Notes: generated by a model not told the origin, from the letters alone. Positions 36,188-45,219 are shown, counted from the stretch's first letter. The stretch: 64,000 nucleotides of DNA from Candidatus Omnitrophota bacterium (GCA_020632575.1 JACKFH010000017.1:10059-74058), one strand, 5' to 3'. Translations and numbers: made by a program.

Positions 36188-37897
36188 CTAATTATCCCTT
36201 TCCATTTCCTCCACAATTGCCGATAGGTCGGTGAGCCCGAAGTGTTCTTTTAGCACGATATCCGCGATTCCAAGTTTTTCTCGCGCGGAAATCACCTTCT
36301 TGCGGTCCTGCTCGGACAGTTGGTTGGAGGCGAGAACCTCGGCCAATGCACGAGTGGACTGATCGAGGGGCTCCAGGACCTGGTCCGCGACAGCCTCGAA
36401 TCTGCCAGCGGTGTGTCCACTTAGAATCCCGGACAATCCGGTCGCTTTCGCGCGCAGTTCCATGCCTTGTGAGGTGATCAGGAACTCGTGGAGGTCTTTC
36501 GAATGGTCGGTGTTGGCCATTTTCATGATGGCGAGGAACCGGTGAACCTTTCCATCGATTTCAGCGAGAGAGAGTTGGATCACCGAATCAGCAAGGTAAG
36601 CAAAGTCCAATCCTGAGAGCGAAATATTTCCGCTGATTTCGGTGGACTCATTCAATGCCAAGGTGGTGATTCCGGCTCGGCGGAAAAGCATCACCAGTAG
36701 ATGGGTCATCTCTCGGAGCGTTTCCTGGTTGGAAATGCTGGTTTTTAGGTCGCTGATCGAATCGATCACCATGCAATCGTACTTGTTCTTCAGGATTCTC
36801 AGGGTGAGATCCTGGAGGAGTTTTTCAGGGGTTAATCCAACCGGGGAGAGGTGCATGAAGTCGAATTGACCGTTCTCCCGGTACGGTTTCAAGTCGAGCC
36901 CGAAAGACTCCGCAGCCCTAAGAAATCTTTCCTCTATTTCCTGAAAGGAGAGGTGGAGAGCTTTCAATCCTTGTGCAAGATGAGAATGCAGGAATCGACG
37001 AGCAAGGGTGGTTTTTCCGGTCCCCGAGTATCCCACAACCAGATTCACCGAAGCTTCCTCGAAACCCCCGCCGATCAAGGAGTCCAAACCAGGAACGCCG
37101 GTAGGAATCTTCCGGGCGCTTGTCTGTTTGGGAGGAATCAGACTCTCGATGTCCACCGGCCTGAGGTGTGGGAAGACCTGGATGCCATCCCGTTGAAATT
37201 CGAAGGGGTGTGTTCCCGAAATGTGCTTTTGTCCTCTGGTCTTGCGTATTTGGATGGCGCGCTGGTTCTCCCCTGTTGAACCCGATGGGCAGTTGATCAA
37301 CCGAATGGAAGCGTCGACCGCGTATTCCTCGAAAGAAATGGAATCCCCCGGACCCGGGTCAATTTCTTTGACCAGGATCGCGTTCACACTCTGCATTTTG
37401 AAATTGTTCAGGATTCGATGGAGGATCTCGCGAAGTTCGGATTCCTTGTTGGTCACCCGTTTGAAGTGGCTGATGCTATCGATCACGAGCCGTTTGGCCC
37501 CCATGTCTCTGATGATTCGGCCAATGAGGTCCTCTTTGCCGGTCGAACCGTCCAAGACCTTTCGAGGCTCGGTCCAGATGACTCGGAGCAAGTTCTCTTT
37601 CTCCATTTGGGCGAGATCGAACCCATAATCGGCGTACTCTTGGTAGATCTGGTTGGGGAATTCCTCAAATGCGACCAATATCCCCGGTTCCTTGAAGAGT
37701 TTCGCCCCCTGATAAAGCATCTGGATGGCGAAAGTGCTCTTTCCGGATCCCGGAGGCCCCTCGATCAGAAGAGAGTTGTTCCGATTGACTCCGCCGGACA
37801 GGAGATGGTCGAGTCCCTTGACACCTGTTGGCATCTTTTCTTTCAGGATTTCCTCCCGGCTCTTTCGTCTGGATCTTTTCACTTCAGTCTCCATCAT
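36188..37897 (-). CDS. KaiC-like ATPase with two RecA domains
   Basis: 569 residues. Two tandem KaiC/RecA domains: the first with Walker A GPPGSGKST (residues 47-55) and the catalytic Glu pair (FEEF, 78-79); the second (from about residue 270) with Walker A GYSGTGKTT and QE in place of the Glu pair. The segment matching the KaiC autophosphorylation site reads FAYLAD, so the Ser/Thr pair of the cyanobacterial clock protein appears absent. It is therefore a KaiC-like signalling ATPase, not a clock KaiC, and no kaiA/kaiB is nearby. A helical C-terminal extension of about 80 residues follows. ATG 37897 has AGGAG 8 bases upstream and lies 41 bases after the GspE/PilB-type gene. Confidence 0.85.
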   Translation of the reverse strand: MMETEVKRSRRKSREEILKEKMPTGVKGLDHLLSGGVNRNNSLLIEGPPGSGKSTFAIQMLYQGAKLFKEPGILVAFEEFPNQIYQEYADYGFDLAQMEKENLLRVIWTEPRKVLDGSTGKEDLIGRIIRDMGAKRLVIDSISHFKRVTNKESELREILHRILNNFKMQSVNAILVKEIDPGPGDSISFEEYAVDASIRLINCPSGSTGENQRAIQIRKTRGQKHISGTHPFEFQRDGIQVFPHLRPVDIESLIPPKQTSARKIPTGVPGLDSLIGGGFEEASVNLVVGYSGTGKTTLARRFLHSHLAQGLKALHLSFQEIEERFLRAAESFGLDLKPYRENGQFDFMHLSPVGLTPEKLLQDLTLRILKNKYDCMVIDSISDLKTSISNQETLREMTHLLVMLFRRAGITTLALNESTEISGNISLSGLDFAYLADSVIQLSLAEIDGKVHRFLAIMKMANTDHSKDLHEFLITSQGMELRAKATGLSGILSGHTAGRFEAVADQVLEPLDQSTRALAEVLASNQLSEQDRKKVISAREKLGIADIVLKEHFGLTDLSAIVEEMERDN

Positions 37898-37938
37898 CGA
37901 TCCATCTCCTCTGTGTAGTACGCTAGCATTGGCTTTTA

Positions 37939-39651
37939 TCACTCGCGCTTGAGCAAGCCGACTCTTTCGACTTCAGACAAGCTGGTGACTCCTTCGAGAA
38001 CCAGCTTTTTGGCCGACTCTCTCAGGCAGGTCATTCCCTCCTTCATCCCAATCCGGGTGATTTCCCGACTAGAGCCGCGATTGATAATGAGATCGTGGAC
38101 GGATTCCTCCACTAACAGGAGTTCATACACCGCTTGCCTTCCGTGAAAGCCAGTTCCACTACATTTTCTGCAACCGTTCGCCACTTGAAACTCTTTCAAA
38201 TCGGGAGCCTCGAGCCGCGCTTGATCGGTCTTCGTTGTCGGCTTGGTTTGCTTGCAGTGGGGACACAAAACCCGAATCAATCTTTGGGCGAGGACCGCCT
38301 TCAGAGCGGCGGTGAGAAGGTAGGGCTCAACGCCCATGTCGACCAAGCGGGTCACCGCCGAGGCGGCGTCATTGGTGTGGAGGGTGCTGAACATCTTGTG
38401 CCCCGTCAGGGCGGCGCGGCAGGCGATCTCGGCGGTTTCATGATCGCGGATTTCTCCCACCAAGACAGTGTCCGGGTCTTGTCGCAGAATCGAGCGCAGG
38501 CCGGATTGAAAGGTCAGGCCCGCCTTGGAGTGAATCTGAACTTGGGTGATCCCGTCCATTTCATACTCGACTGGATCCTCGAGGGTGATGATGTTGGTGG
38601 ATCCACGGTCAAGTTCGGCGATCGAGGCGTAAAGGGTGGTTGTTTTTCCACTGCCGGTCGGACCGGTGACCAGTATCATGCCGAGGGGGAGACCAACGAC
38701 CTGTCGCCATTTCTCGTGAAGCTCAGCGGGCATGTGCAGATTGTTGAGGTTGAGGAGGGAATCATCCTTGGTGAGAAGCCGGACCACGATTTTTTCGCCC
38801 CAGGTCGAAGGGAGAGAGGAAACCCGGCAATCGACCAGCCCTTTGATCGGATGCTCGATGGAGGTTCTCCCATCCTGAGGAACTCTCCTTTCCGCGATGT
38901 CCATGCCGGAAACGATCTTGATTCGGCTGATCAAGGTGGGAGTCATAGATTCGGGAAAAACACAAGCGACCTGAAGAATGCCGTCGATGCGATACCGAAC
39001 GGTCAACCGCCCCCGGCCGGGTTCGATGTGAATGTCGGTGACATTCAGGTCCGCGGCTTTTTGAAAAATCTTGGCGGAGAGTTCGGTCGCTCCGTGTTCC
39101 TCCTCCATGAGTTCGGGAAGCAGCGGCTTGGCGCCGCTGATGAAGACATCCCCGAAGAGCGACTTCTTTTGTTGATCCTTGGTTTTCGGTTTGAGTTCTT
39201 TGGCGAGAGTCCCATACCAGCTCTCGATCGAATCAACGACATCCGATTGGGGCGCCACATGAATATTCAATCGGCACTCGGATGCAAGTTTCAGATCCTC
39301 GATCGCCCGATTGTTATCGGGCGAGGCCATGGCGATTTCCAGGACGCCGTTCTCTTTCTTGATGGGAAAGGCCTGATAACGGCGCGCCATCCGGTCGGGG
39401 ACTAACAGAAGGGCTGAGGGATCGGGTTTGATTTTGTTGAGATCAAGGGAAGGGTAAAAGAAATAATTTTCGAGAGTCTTGAGGATTTCATCACGCGTGT
39501 AGATCCCCTCCTCCAGGAGGGTGGCATCGAAGGAATTGCCATTGTTCGACTCGGATTTGAGCAAGCGCTCGACTTCAGTCGGCTCAAGAAGCCGTCGCTC
39601 GTTGACAATCCTCAGAAAGACGTTGTCCTCAGCGACAACTTCTGGGCTCAT
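37939..39651 (-). CDS. Type II secretion/type IV pilus assembly ATPase (GspE/PilB family)
   Basis: 570 residues. N-terminal MshEN-type domain (about 1-150), then the T2SSE ATPase core with arginine-rich ‘RYRIDGIL’, Walker A GPTGSGKTTTLYA, Asp box ‘LEDPVEYEMDGITQVQ’, Walker B ‘ILRQDPDTVLVGEIRD’ and His box ‘FSTLHTNDAA’. A four-cysteine zinc site (CPHC...CRKC) is present near the C-terminus. Such ATPases drive pseudopilus or pilus assembly, but no pilin, GspF/PilC or secretin gene is in the window, so GspE and PilB cannot be separated. It is transcribed together with the KaiC-like ATPase gene, an unusual partner. Confidence 0.9.
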   Translation of the reverse strand: MSPEVVAEDNVFLRIVNERRLLEPTEVERLLKSESNNGNSFDATLLEEGIYTRDEILKTLENYFFYPSLDLNKIKPDPSALLLVPDRMARRYQAFPIKKENGVLEIAMASPDNNRAIEDLKLASECRLNIHVAPQSDVVDSIESWYGTLAKELKPKTKDQQKKSLFGDVFISGAKPLLPELMEEEHGATELSAKIFQKAADLNVTDIHIEPGRGRLTVRYRIDGILQVACVFPESMTPTLISRIKIVSGMDIAERRVPQDGRTSIEHPIKGLVDCRVSSLPSTWGEKIVVRLLTKDDSLLNLNNLHMPAELHEKWRQVVGLPLGMILVTGPTGSGKTTTLYASIAELDRGSTNIITLEDPVEYEMDGITQVQIHSKAGLTFQSGLRSILRQDPDTVLVGEIRDHETAEIACRAALTGHKMFSTLHTNDAASAVTRLVDMGVEPYLLTAALKAVLAQRLIRVLCPHCKQTKPTTKTDQARLEAPDLKEFQVANGCRKCSGTGFHGRQAVYELLLVEESVHDLIINRGSSREITRIGMKEGMTCLRESAKKLVLEGVTSLSEVERVGLLKRE

Positions 39652-39690
39652 GGTTTCCCCCTGCGGATCAATTGCTGGAATACCGCAGTG

Positions 39691-39720
39691 AGATTACCAC
39701 AAATTAATCATATAAGTCAA
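39691..39720 (-). promoter_or_regulatory. Predicted promoter of the GspE/PilB - KaiC-like operon
   Basis: On the minus strand TTGACT (39715-39720), an AT-rich 18-base spacer and TAATCT (39691-39696), 40 bases upstream of the ATG at 39651. Confidence 0.5.
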
Positions 39721-39768
39721 TCTACTCAAAAATAATTGATAAGATCGCTTCCTCGCTCACGATGGGAC

Positions 39769-40509
39769 CTAGGCGACCGATAGACCGTCTAATGCCTGGG
39801 TTTGCCATTGGATGAGTTCCCGGACGCCTTTTTCCCCGAGAACTAAGAGTTCCTCGAGTTCGCTTCTTTTAAAGGTGGATTCTTCTCCGGTCCCCTGGAT
39901 TTCGGCGAATTCGCCCCCTTCGGTCATGATCACATTCATATCGACCGAGGCGAGGCTGTCCTCGGAATAGCAGAGGTCGAGGAGGGGGAATCCCTCCACG
40001 ATGCCGACACTCACCGCCGCCACCTTCTCTCGGATCGGCCATCTTTCCAGGGCGCCGGCGGAATACATGAGGTGACAGGCCTCCCAAAAGGCGACCAGGG
40101 CGCCGGTGACGGAGGCTGTGCGAGTTCCGCCATCGGCTTGGATGACATCGCAGTCGATGTTGACGAGTCTTTGTCCTAGCGCGGAGGAATCGGTCACCGC
40201 CCGGAGGGCTCGCCCGATCAGTCTTTGGATCTCGGCGGTCCGTCCTTTCGGCTTGGCGCCCTCGCGAACAATCCGGGTCTTTGAGGATTTGGGGAGCATC
40301 CCATACTCGGCGGTCACCCAACCCTGACCCTCGGGAAGCCAGTTCGGGGTGTTCTCGGAAAAACTTGCGGTGCACAGGACCTTGGTCTTGCCGAATTCGA
40401 TCCAGCAGGAGCCCTCGGCGGTTTCGAGAAAGGAGCGTTGGATGTTGATGGGCCGTAGTTGATCGACCGCCCGTCCGTCTTGGCGAGTTTTGGAACTCAT
40501 CTCGTCCAT
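39769..40509 (-). CDS. rph: Ribonuclease PH
   Basis: 246 residues, standard length. It has the RNase PH N-terminus (RQDGRAVDQLRPINIQRSFLETAEGSC), the Arg-rich active-site helix ‘GRTAEIQRLIGRALRAV’ and the ‘NIDCDVIQADGGTRTASVTGA’ phosphate/metal-site block. It trims the 3' ends of tRNA precursors phosphorolytically in the cytoplasm. The start at 40509 overlaps the mqnD stop (TAATG); a second ATG at 40500 would be six bases further from GGGAGG and is equally possible. Coupled to mqnD, with no functional link known. Confidence 0.95.
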   Translation of the reverse strand: MDEMSSKTRQDGRAVDQLRPINIQRSFLETAEGSCWIEFGKTKVLCTASFSENTPNWLPEGQGWVTAEYGMLPKSSKTRIVREGAKPKGRTAEIQRLIGRALRAVTDSSALGQRLVNIDCDVIQADGGTRTASVTGALVAFWEACHLMYSAGALERWPIREKVAAVSVGIVEGFPLLDLCYSEDSLASVDMNVIMTEGGEFAEIQGTGEESTFKRSELEELLVLGEKGVRELIQWQTQALDGLSVA

Positions 40510-41345
40510 TAACCTCCCACGAATTCGAGTTCGACAGGGTTGGGGATCAAACCTTTTTCATACCCTTTGCGAAGGAGGGTCCGAATCGCCTCTCGGCCTC
40601 TCTCGCCATAGTCGAGGGTCCAATGGTTGACATACATCCCGACAAACTTGTCGGCGAGATCGACCTCCATGTCGCGCGCCCAGGAGAGCGCGTATTGGAC
40701 CGCTTCCTCACGGTGGTCGAGGGAGTATTGAATCGACTCGGTCAGGAGGTCCGAAACCTCCTCCATCGTCTTCTTCCCAAAATCCTTTCGGATTGTGTTC
40801 GCTCCTAGCGGGAGCGGAAGACCGGTCTCCTCTTGCCACCAAACCCCAAGGTCGACGACCAAATTCAATCCGCGCTGACTCCAGGTCAGCTGCCCCTCGT
40901 GAATGATCAGGCCAGCGTCGGATTTTCCACTTTCGACATGCTCAAAGATCTGGTCGAAGGGGACCACCTCATACTCGAATTTGCCGATGCAAAGGGAAAG
41001 CGCGAGGAAGGCTGTGGTCATCGTCCCGGGGACGGAAATCTTGTAGTTGGCCAAGTCATCGAGGGAAATGTCTCGGTTAGTGACCACCATGGGCCCGTAA
41101 CCGTCTCCCATGCTGGAACCGCTGGGGAGTAGGGCGTATTTGTCCAACACGCTGGCGTAGGCATGGACGCTGATAGCGGTGATGTCGAGTTCGCCTTTCA
41201 TCGCCCGCCGGTTCAGGGTCTCGATATCCTGAAGGATGTGCTCGAAGGAATAGCCGCGTTGGTCAATCAAATCCTTCGCGAGAGCGTAAAACATAAAAGC
41301 GTCATCCGGGTCGGGGCTATGACCCAGGGTTAAGTGAGTGGTCAT
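40509..41345 (-). CDS. mqnD: 1,4-dihydroxy-6-naphthoate synthase (futalosine pathway)
   Basis: 278 residues. Full-length MqnD with the N-terminal ‘LGHSPDPDDAFMFYAL’ and the C-terminal ‘YVNHWTLDYGERGREAIRTLLRKGYEKGLIPN’ signatures. It converts cyclic dehypoxanthine futalosine to 1,4-dihydroxy-6-naphthoate in the alternative menaquinone pathway, so the organism respires with menaquinone made through futalosine. Substrate-binding-protein fold, cytoplasmic. The other mqn genes are outside the window. Overlaps rph by 1 base. Confidence 0.93.
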   Translation of the reverse strand: MTTHLTLGHSPDPDDAFMFYALAKDLIDQRGYSFEHILQDIETLNRRAMKGELDITAISVHAYASVLDKYALLPSGSSMGDGYGPMVVTNRDISLDDLANYKISVPGTMTTAFLALSLCIGKFEYEVVPFDQIFEHVESGKSDAGLIIHEGQLTWSQRGLNLVVDLGVWWQEETGLPLPLGANTIRKDFGKKTMEEVSDLLTESIQYSLDHREEAVQYALSWARDMEVDLADKFVGMYVNHWTLDYGERGREAIRTLLRKGYEKGLIPNPVELEFVGG

Positions 41346-41477
41346 CGAAAGAGACTTCTCCGGGTTAAGAATTTATATGGAGCCAGGATAGTGCACGAAA
41401 CCCGGGCGCATTTTAAGGGTGGCGGCGAGGGAGGGGTCCGGCGGCCAACCCCTCGTCTCGAGAGAATCCGGAGGGAA

Positions 41478-41930
41478 TTAGTAGGTCAGGCTTAGAATCC
41501 GTCCGGAGGTGAATTCGAAGAAGGCGTCTTTTTGAGCAACCTGGACCCCCTCCATCAAATCCTCCTTGTCCACTCCTTTGGCCTTCATGCAGCCTGGGCA
41601 GGCCATGACGGTCACCCCCTTGGAGATCAGTTCGCCGATCGCCGCACGGGAAGATCCGAAGGGTTCCATTTTGAGGTCGGGGCCATCCTTGGCCAGAACA
41701 GAAACGCCATCCACATCCACGTAGACCAACACATCCTTCGACTCGCACATGATCTTGGCCATTTGAAGGGCCATGAGCACTGAGTGTCCCTCATCGGGAC
41801 CACTCTTGATGTGAATGAAAACACCCTCCTTGGCCTCATTCCCGGCCTCCGAACTCAAAGTCGAGTTCATCAGTGAGAACCCGACCGCAAAGACCGCCAC
41901 CAAAAAAATTAAACCACCTTTACGCATCAT
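41478..41930 (-). CDS. Exported DsrE/DsrF-like protein
   Basis: 150 residues. An N-terminal signal or anchor helix (GGLIFLVAVFAVGFSLM) precedes a DsrE-like fold: ‘GVFIHIKSGPDEGHSVLMALQMAKIM’, ‘VLVYVDVDGVSVLAKD’ and ‘VTVMACPGCMKAKGV’ with a CxxC pair that could carry sulfur or form a disulfide. DsrE-type proteins relay sulfur or modify tRNA in the cytoplasm, so an exported member is unusual and its role is unclear. Start ATG 41930 has AAGGAG 7 bases upstream. Stands alone between mqnD and the outer-membrane gene, with 132 bases on one side. Confidence 0.78.
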   Translation of the reverse strand: MMRKGGLIFLVAVFAVGFSLMNSTLSSEAGNEAKEGVFIHIKSGPDEGHSVLMALQMAKIMCESKDVLVYVDVDGVSVLAKDGPDLKMEPFGSSRAAIGELISKGVTVMACPGCMKAKGVDKEDLMEGVQVAQKDAFFEFTSGRILSLTY

Positions 41931-42066
41931 GTTTCCGCTCCTTAACTCCAAAATTGACGTCGATGCGAGGTCGACAGGGCGGAATGATGAAATGGGAAAG
42001 TTCCGATCGATCAGTGGCGGGATGATACCAGACAGCGGTTGCCGAATCGAGGAACCTCCGGCGTCA

Positions 42067-43875
42067 CTAGAATCGATAAGTCGCCTCCAAGCCTATGTTG
42101 AAACTGGAGGAATCATTCTCTTTGAAGGTGTCGTAGAACTGTTTCGAGTGGGAGACATTGAGGGAGAATTCCAGGTCCTCTTCCGGAATGTAGTCGATGG
42201 AAAGAGAGGAATAGGTCCCGGTAAAATCGGCGATCCGGGGAAAATCGAATAGATAGAATGCCGTGACTCCTGTCTCGCCCGCCGGAAACCAGCGATGATA
42301 AACATCCTCGAAGAGGTTGATCCGCCATTGCTCATTGGGGAACCAACTGACCGAAAGGTTCATTCCCGCCTCACGGTAATCGCCATCGGATTTGTCTCTG
42401 GGAAGGCGAGGATCGAGGGGAATGTCGGCTGGAACCTCCCCAAAATGGAAGACCTGCCCGAAGCGGGGTTCGACAGTTACATAGAGTTCCGTTCCACTCG
42501 TGTACTCATAGAGTCGGGCCAACTCCGCGCTCAATGCGTTTGAATTCAAATCCTCCGTGGTGGGGTAGAGGTGCGGTTCCATGGTCAAACGCCATCCCTT
42601 TGAGAACTCATCGGAGACAGACTTTCGGCAGGTCGCAGTCCAAACCGAGATAAATTCGTCCTCGTCGCTGCCGGGTTGATTATAGTCGCGGTAATAGAAG
42701 TCCCCATCGAAATCGAAACTGACCTCATCGCGCAACGAGAAGACATGAGTCAGCAACCGATGCTCCCAGTATTCCTGGCTCCGATTCTCCGGATCGTTAC
42801 GCACCTCTCGAGTGAATTCGTAAGCGATGTCCACCCATTTATCGAAGCCCTCACGGTAATTCCACTCGGAGATGAAGGTTCCTCTGAGGTATCCATCGTC
42901 CTGCTCCGCCTCGTACTCATGGCGAAAGTCGAGTTCGAACCCGCGTTGCCACTCCCACTCTTTTGAGAGTTTGCGAACGTGCCGGACCTCGAGATCGTTC
43001 TGGATAAATGAATCCCCCTGATTGTTGTTGAAGGCTTTCCATATCGAACGATTGTCCCACCACATCCTGTCCCCATTGGGGAGGTCTTTTTTGACAGTAA
43101 AATCCATCTCCTCGTAGAGGAAATCCTGGTTGGCCTCGAGTTCATTCTCAAAGAAGAGGTTTCGCTGGGGATCGAGATCGCCGAGTTCGACATAATTCCA
43201 TCGGAGGTATCGGCCAATCTGACGACGCGTCTCGCGTGGAGCGTGCTCCTCGCCGGTGGCGTGGAACACAAACTGGTCGTAGTCGACTCCGGTTCTCAGG
43301 GTCTGGCGGACCTCGAGATCGGGGTAAATTGAAGGTTTCGTTTCGTCGATCTCCTCGAGTTCAATCGGAAGATCCGGAACCACGGTCTCCGACTCCAGAA
43401 GCATGAGCCAAGCCTCGTAATCCAAAAGGACTTCATCGGTGACCTCGGCAAGGAGATCGGGGGCTGAGGAAGGGACGTTTGTGTCCGCCGATGCCCGCTC
43501 CTCAATCAGGGCGTCGATTCGGTCCAGGCTTTCGCTTGTCTTTTCCAGGATGGTTTTTCGTGTGGGGTAGAGGAGGGCGCGATCGCCAATTCGAACGTCG
43601 GTGAACGATCCTCGGCGCTCCTCTCGAACCGTGGCCTCGGATTCGTTGGGGAGGTTCACAACCCGGAAATCGACCGGGCCCCGATTCGATTGGATCAGTC
43701 CAGTCGCGCCGGCCTCCAGTGACGAACCAGGAGGAAAACGAAGCGTCGCTTGGCCTCTTTCCGAGCGGATGTCAATCACGCGCCCCGGAAACCCCTCGGT
43801 TTGGCAAACTCCCGCGGCGGTTCCGAAAAAAGAAAAGAGAACGAGGAAGATTCCTAGAATTTGTTTGAGTTTCAC
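42067..43875 (-). CDS. Outer-membrane beta-barrel protein, uncharacterised
   Basis: 602 residues from a GTG start. Signal peptide (ILGIFLVLFSFFGTAAGVCQ), an N-terminal soluble region (residues about 25-210, with a predicted helical coiled stretch near 120-190), then amphipathic beta strands with many aromatic residues (ELYVTVEPRFGQVFHFG, NLSVSWFPNEQWRINLFEDVYHRWF) to the C-terminal ‘LEATYRF’ ending in Phe, the usual insertion signal of outer-membrane barrels. No family recognised. The GTG at 43875 follows AAGGA by 4 bases and starts the signal directly. Diverges from a small membrane protein gene at 44091. Confidence 0.75.
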   Translation of the reverse strand: MKLKQILGIFLVLFSFFGTAAGVCQTEGFPGRVIDIRSERGQATLRFPPGSSLEAGATGLIQSNRGPVDFRVVNLPNESEATVREERRGSFTDVRIGDRALLYPTRKTILEKTSESLDRIDALIEERASADTNVPSSAPDLLAEVTDEVLLDYEAWLMLLESETVVPDLPIELEEIDETKPSIYPDLEVRQTLRTGVDYDQFVFHATGEEHAPRETRRQIGRYLRWNYVELGDLDPQRNLFFENELEANQDFLYEEMDFTVKKDLPNGDRMWWDNRSIWKAFNNNQGDSFIQNDLEVRHVRKLSKEWEWQRGFELDFRHEYEAEQDDGYLRGTFISEWNYREGFDKWVDIAYEFTREVRNDPENRSQEYWEHRLLTHVFSLRDEVSFDFDGDFYYRDYNQPGSDEDEFISVWTATCRKSVSDEFSKGWRLTMEPHLYPTTEDLNSNALSAELARLYEYTSGTELYVTVEPRFGQVFHFGEVPADIPLDPRLPRDKSDGDYREAGMNLSVSWFPNEQWRINLFEDVYHRWFPAGETGVTAFYLFDFPRIADFTGTYSSLSIDYIPEEDLEFSLNVSHSKQFYDTFKENDSSSFNIGLEATYRF

Positions 43876-44090
43876 AGGATCCTTATCCCCATCGATCCTC
43901 CGGCGCGCGAAGAATCGACCACTCTTCACGCGTGTCTGGAAGGAACACTAGCGGTGTCCAAGGAATCCGACCAGTGGCTCGACACGGCCCGCCAAACCCC
44001 ACGAGGTTTTGTCGGATTGAAAATTCTTCTTTCCCGCTTGTTCAAAGGGAATCGCCGGGGTTATACTGGCGGAATCCAGGAGGGATTGGC

Positions 44091-44300
44091 ATGGAACAGG
44101 GTGAACCGAGGAACGAACAACCAGTCGAGGAAATCGAAGGGATCGAAGACGAGGCCTACGGTTGGAACTTTCATCGTTGGCCCTTCGGTATCGCGCTCGT
44201 TGTCACCTTGCTGCTCTATGGGTTGATTTGGCTGTTCGTCGAGCCGACGCCGCCTTATATCGACCCAACCAAATTGCCCCCTCCTCCAGGAAGTTTTTGA
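44091..44300 (+). CDS. Small single-pass membrane protein, 69 residues
   Basis: An acidic N-terminus (MEQGEPRNEQPVEEIEGIEDE) is followed by one hydrophobic helix (FGIALVVTLLLYGLIWLFV) and a proline-rich tail (PTPPYIDPTKLPPPPGSF). An excellent AGGAGG site lies 7 bases upstream of the ATG; the longer open frame upstream is not coding-like. I do not recognise a family. The Pro-rich tail after the helix resembles subunits of respiratory or secretion complexes, but this is speculation. Confidence 0.65.
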   Translation: MEQGEPRNEQPVEEIEGIEDEAYGWNFHRWPFGIALVVTLLLYGLIWLFVEPTPPYIDPTKLPPPPGSF

Positions 44301-44448
44301 TCGATTCTCGGATGGAGTCCGAATCGCCTTGGTCCCCGTTTTCCGAATCAGGGAGGAAAGCGTGGAGGCGGTCTAAAATGGTCGTTGAAGGGATACGGCG
44401 GCGTCCACCGATTCTTTTTGGAGATTGAATGCGGCCCGGTTAACGGAA

Positions 44449-45219
44449 ATGGAGATCACCATCAAAAACAATTTGGAGGAGATCTACTCTCTGGAACATG
44501 AGATCCTGCGCCAAGTGGAGGAGGCGGGATACGAGGAGAATTCCAGCTTCGCCATCCGTTTGGCCCTCGATGAGGCTCTAGTCAACGCCTACAAGCACGG
44601 GAACGCCGAAAACCCCAACAAGTCTCTTCGAATCCGATACGAGATCGACGAAAAGAAAATCGATATTGAGATCGAGGACGAGGGGGCCGGATTCGACCAA
44701 TCCCAACTCATGGATCCCCGTAGCGACGAACGTCTGAAAGAGACAAGCGGGCGTGGAATATTCCTTATTCGTCAGTTCATGTCCAAGACTCTATTCAACG
44801 AGTATGGGAACCTCATTCGATTCGTTTACGAAAAGAAGGATCACCAAAATACGAATCCGCATGGTTTGACTCAGTGGAAGACCGGCCAAGTGGACGTTTT
44901 GGAACTCGATCCGATTCTCGTCGATAAAGATCCCACAATCGTATTGGAGTCCATCCTGTATCTGCTCAAAGAGGATAGCCGGGGGGTGGTGCTCGACCTC
45001 AAATTTCTGGACCGGATCGATAGTTGCCTCTTGGGGCTGCTTGTGGCGGCGACTCGCGAGGCGGAGTCGAGAGGCAAACATCTGGTCAATGTCCGCCTTC
45101 AACCGGAAGTGGACCGCATCATCGAGGCCACCAGCCTCAATGTCGTTCTGAAGACATTCGCCGATCTGACCCGCGGAATCGAGTTCATCGGCGCCTCCAA
45201 GTCAAGCGATTCCAATTGA
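44449..45219 (+). CDS. Anti-sigma-type HATPase kinase fused to a STAS domain
   Basis: 256 residues. The N-terminal half is a SpoIIAB/RsbW-like GHKL kinase: N box ‘LALDEALVNAYKHGN’, G1 ‘IEDEGAGFD’ and G2-like ‘SGRGIFLIRQFM’. The C-terminal half (about 150-250) is a STAS domain with ‘LKFLDRIDSCLLGLLVAAT’, where Ser192 sits at the phosphorylation position but the usual following Gly is replaced. Normally kinase and STAS antagonist are separate proteins that switch partners; here they are one chain. The ATG at 44449 has only a weak site; a TTG at 44425 is an alternative. No sigma factor is adjacent; the closest phosphatase/STAS pair is at 14 kb. Confidence 0.85.
   Translation: MEITIKNNLEEIYSLEHEILRQVEEAGYEENSSFAIRLALDEALVNAYKHGNAENPNKSLRIRYEIDEKKIDIEIEDEGAGFDQSQLMDPRSDERLKETSGRGIFLIRQFMSKTLFNEYGNLIRFVYEKKDHQNTNPHGLTQWKTGQVDVLELDPILVDKDPTIVLESILYLLKEDSRGVVLDLKFLDRIDSCLLGLLVAATREAESRGKHLVNVRLQPEVDRIIEATSLNVVLKTFADLTRGIEFIGASKSSDSN

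Noticed and set aside
38134..39405. 423-codon plus-strand open frame opposite the GspE/PilB-type gene
   Set aside because: All ATPase motifs are on the minus strand; the frame is a by-product of codon bias.
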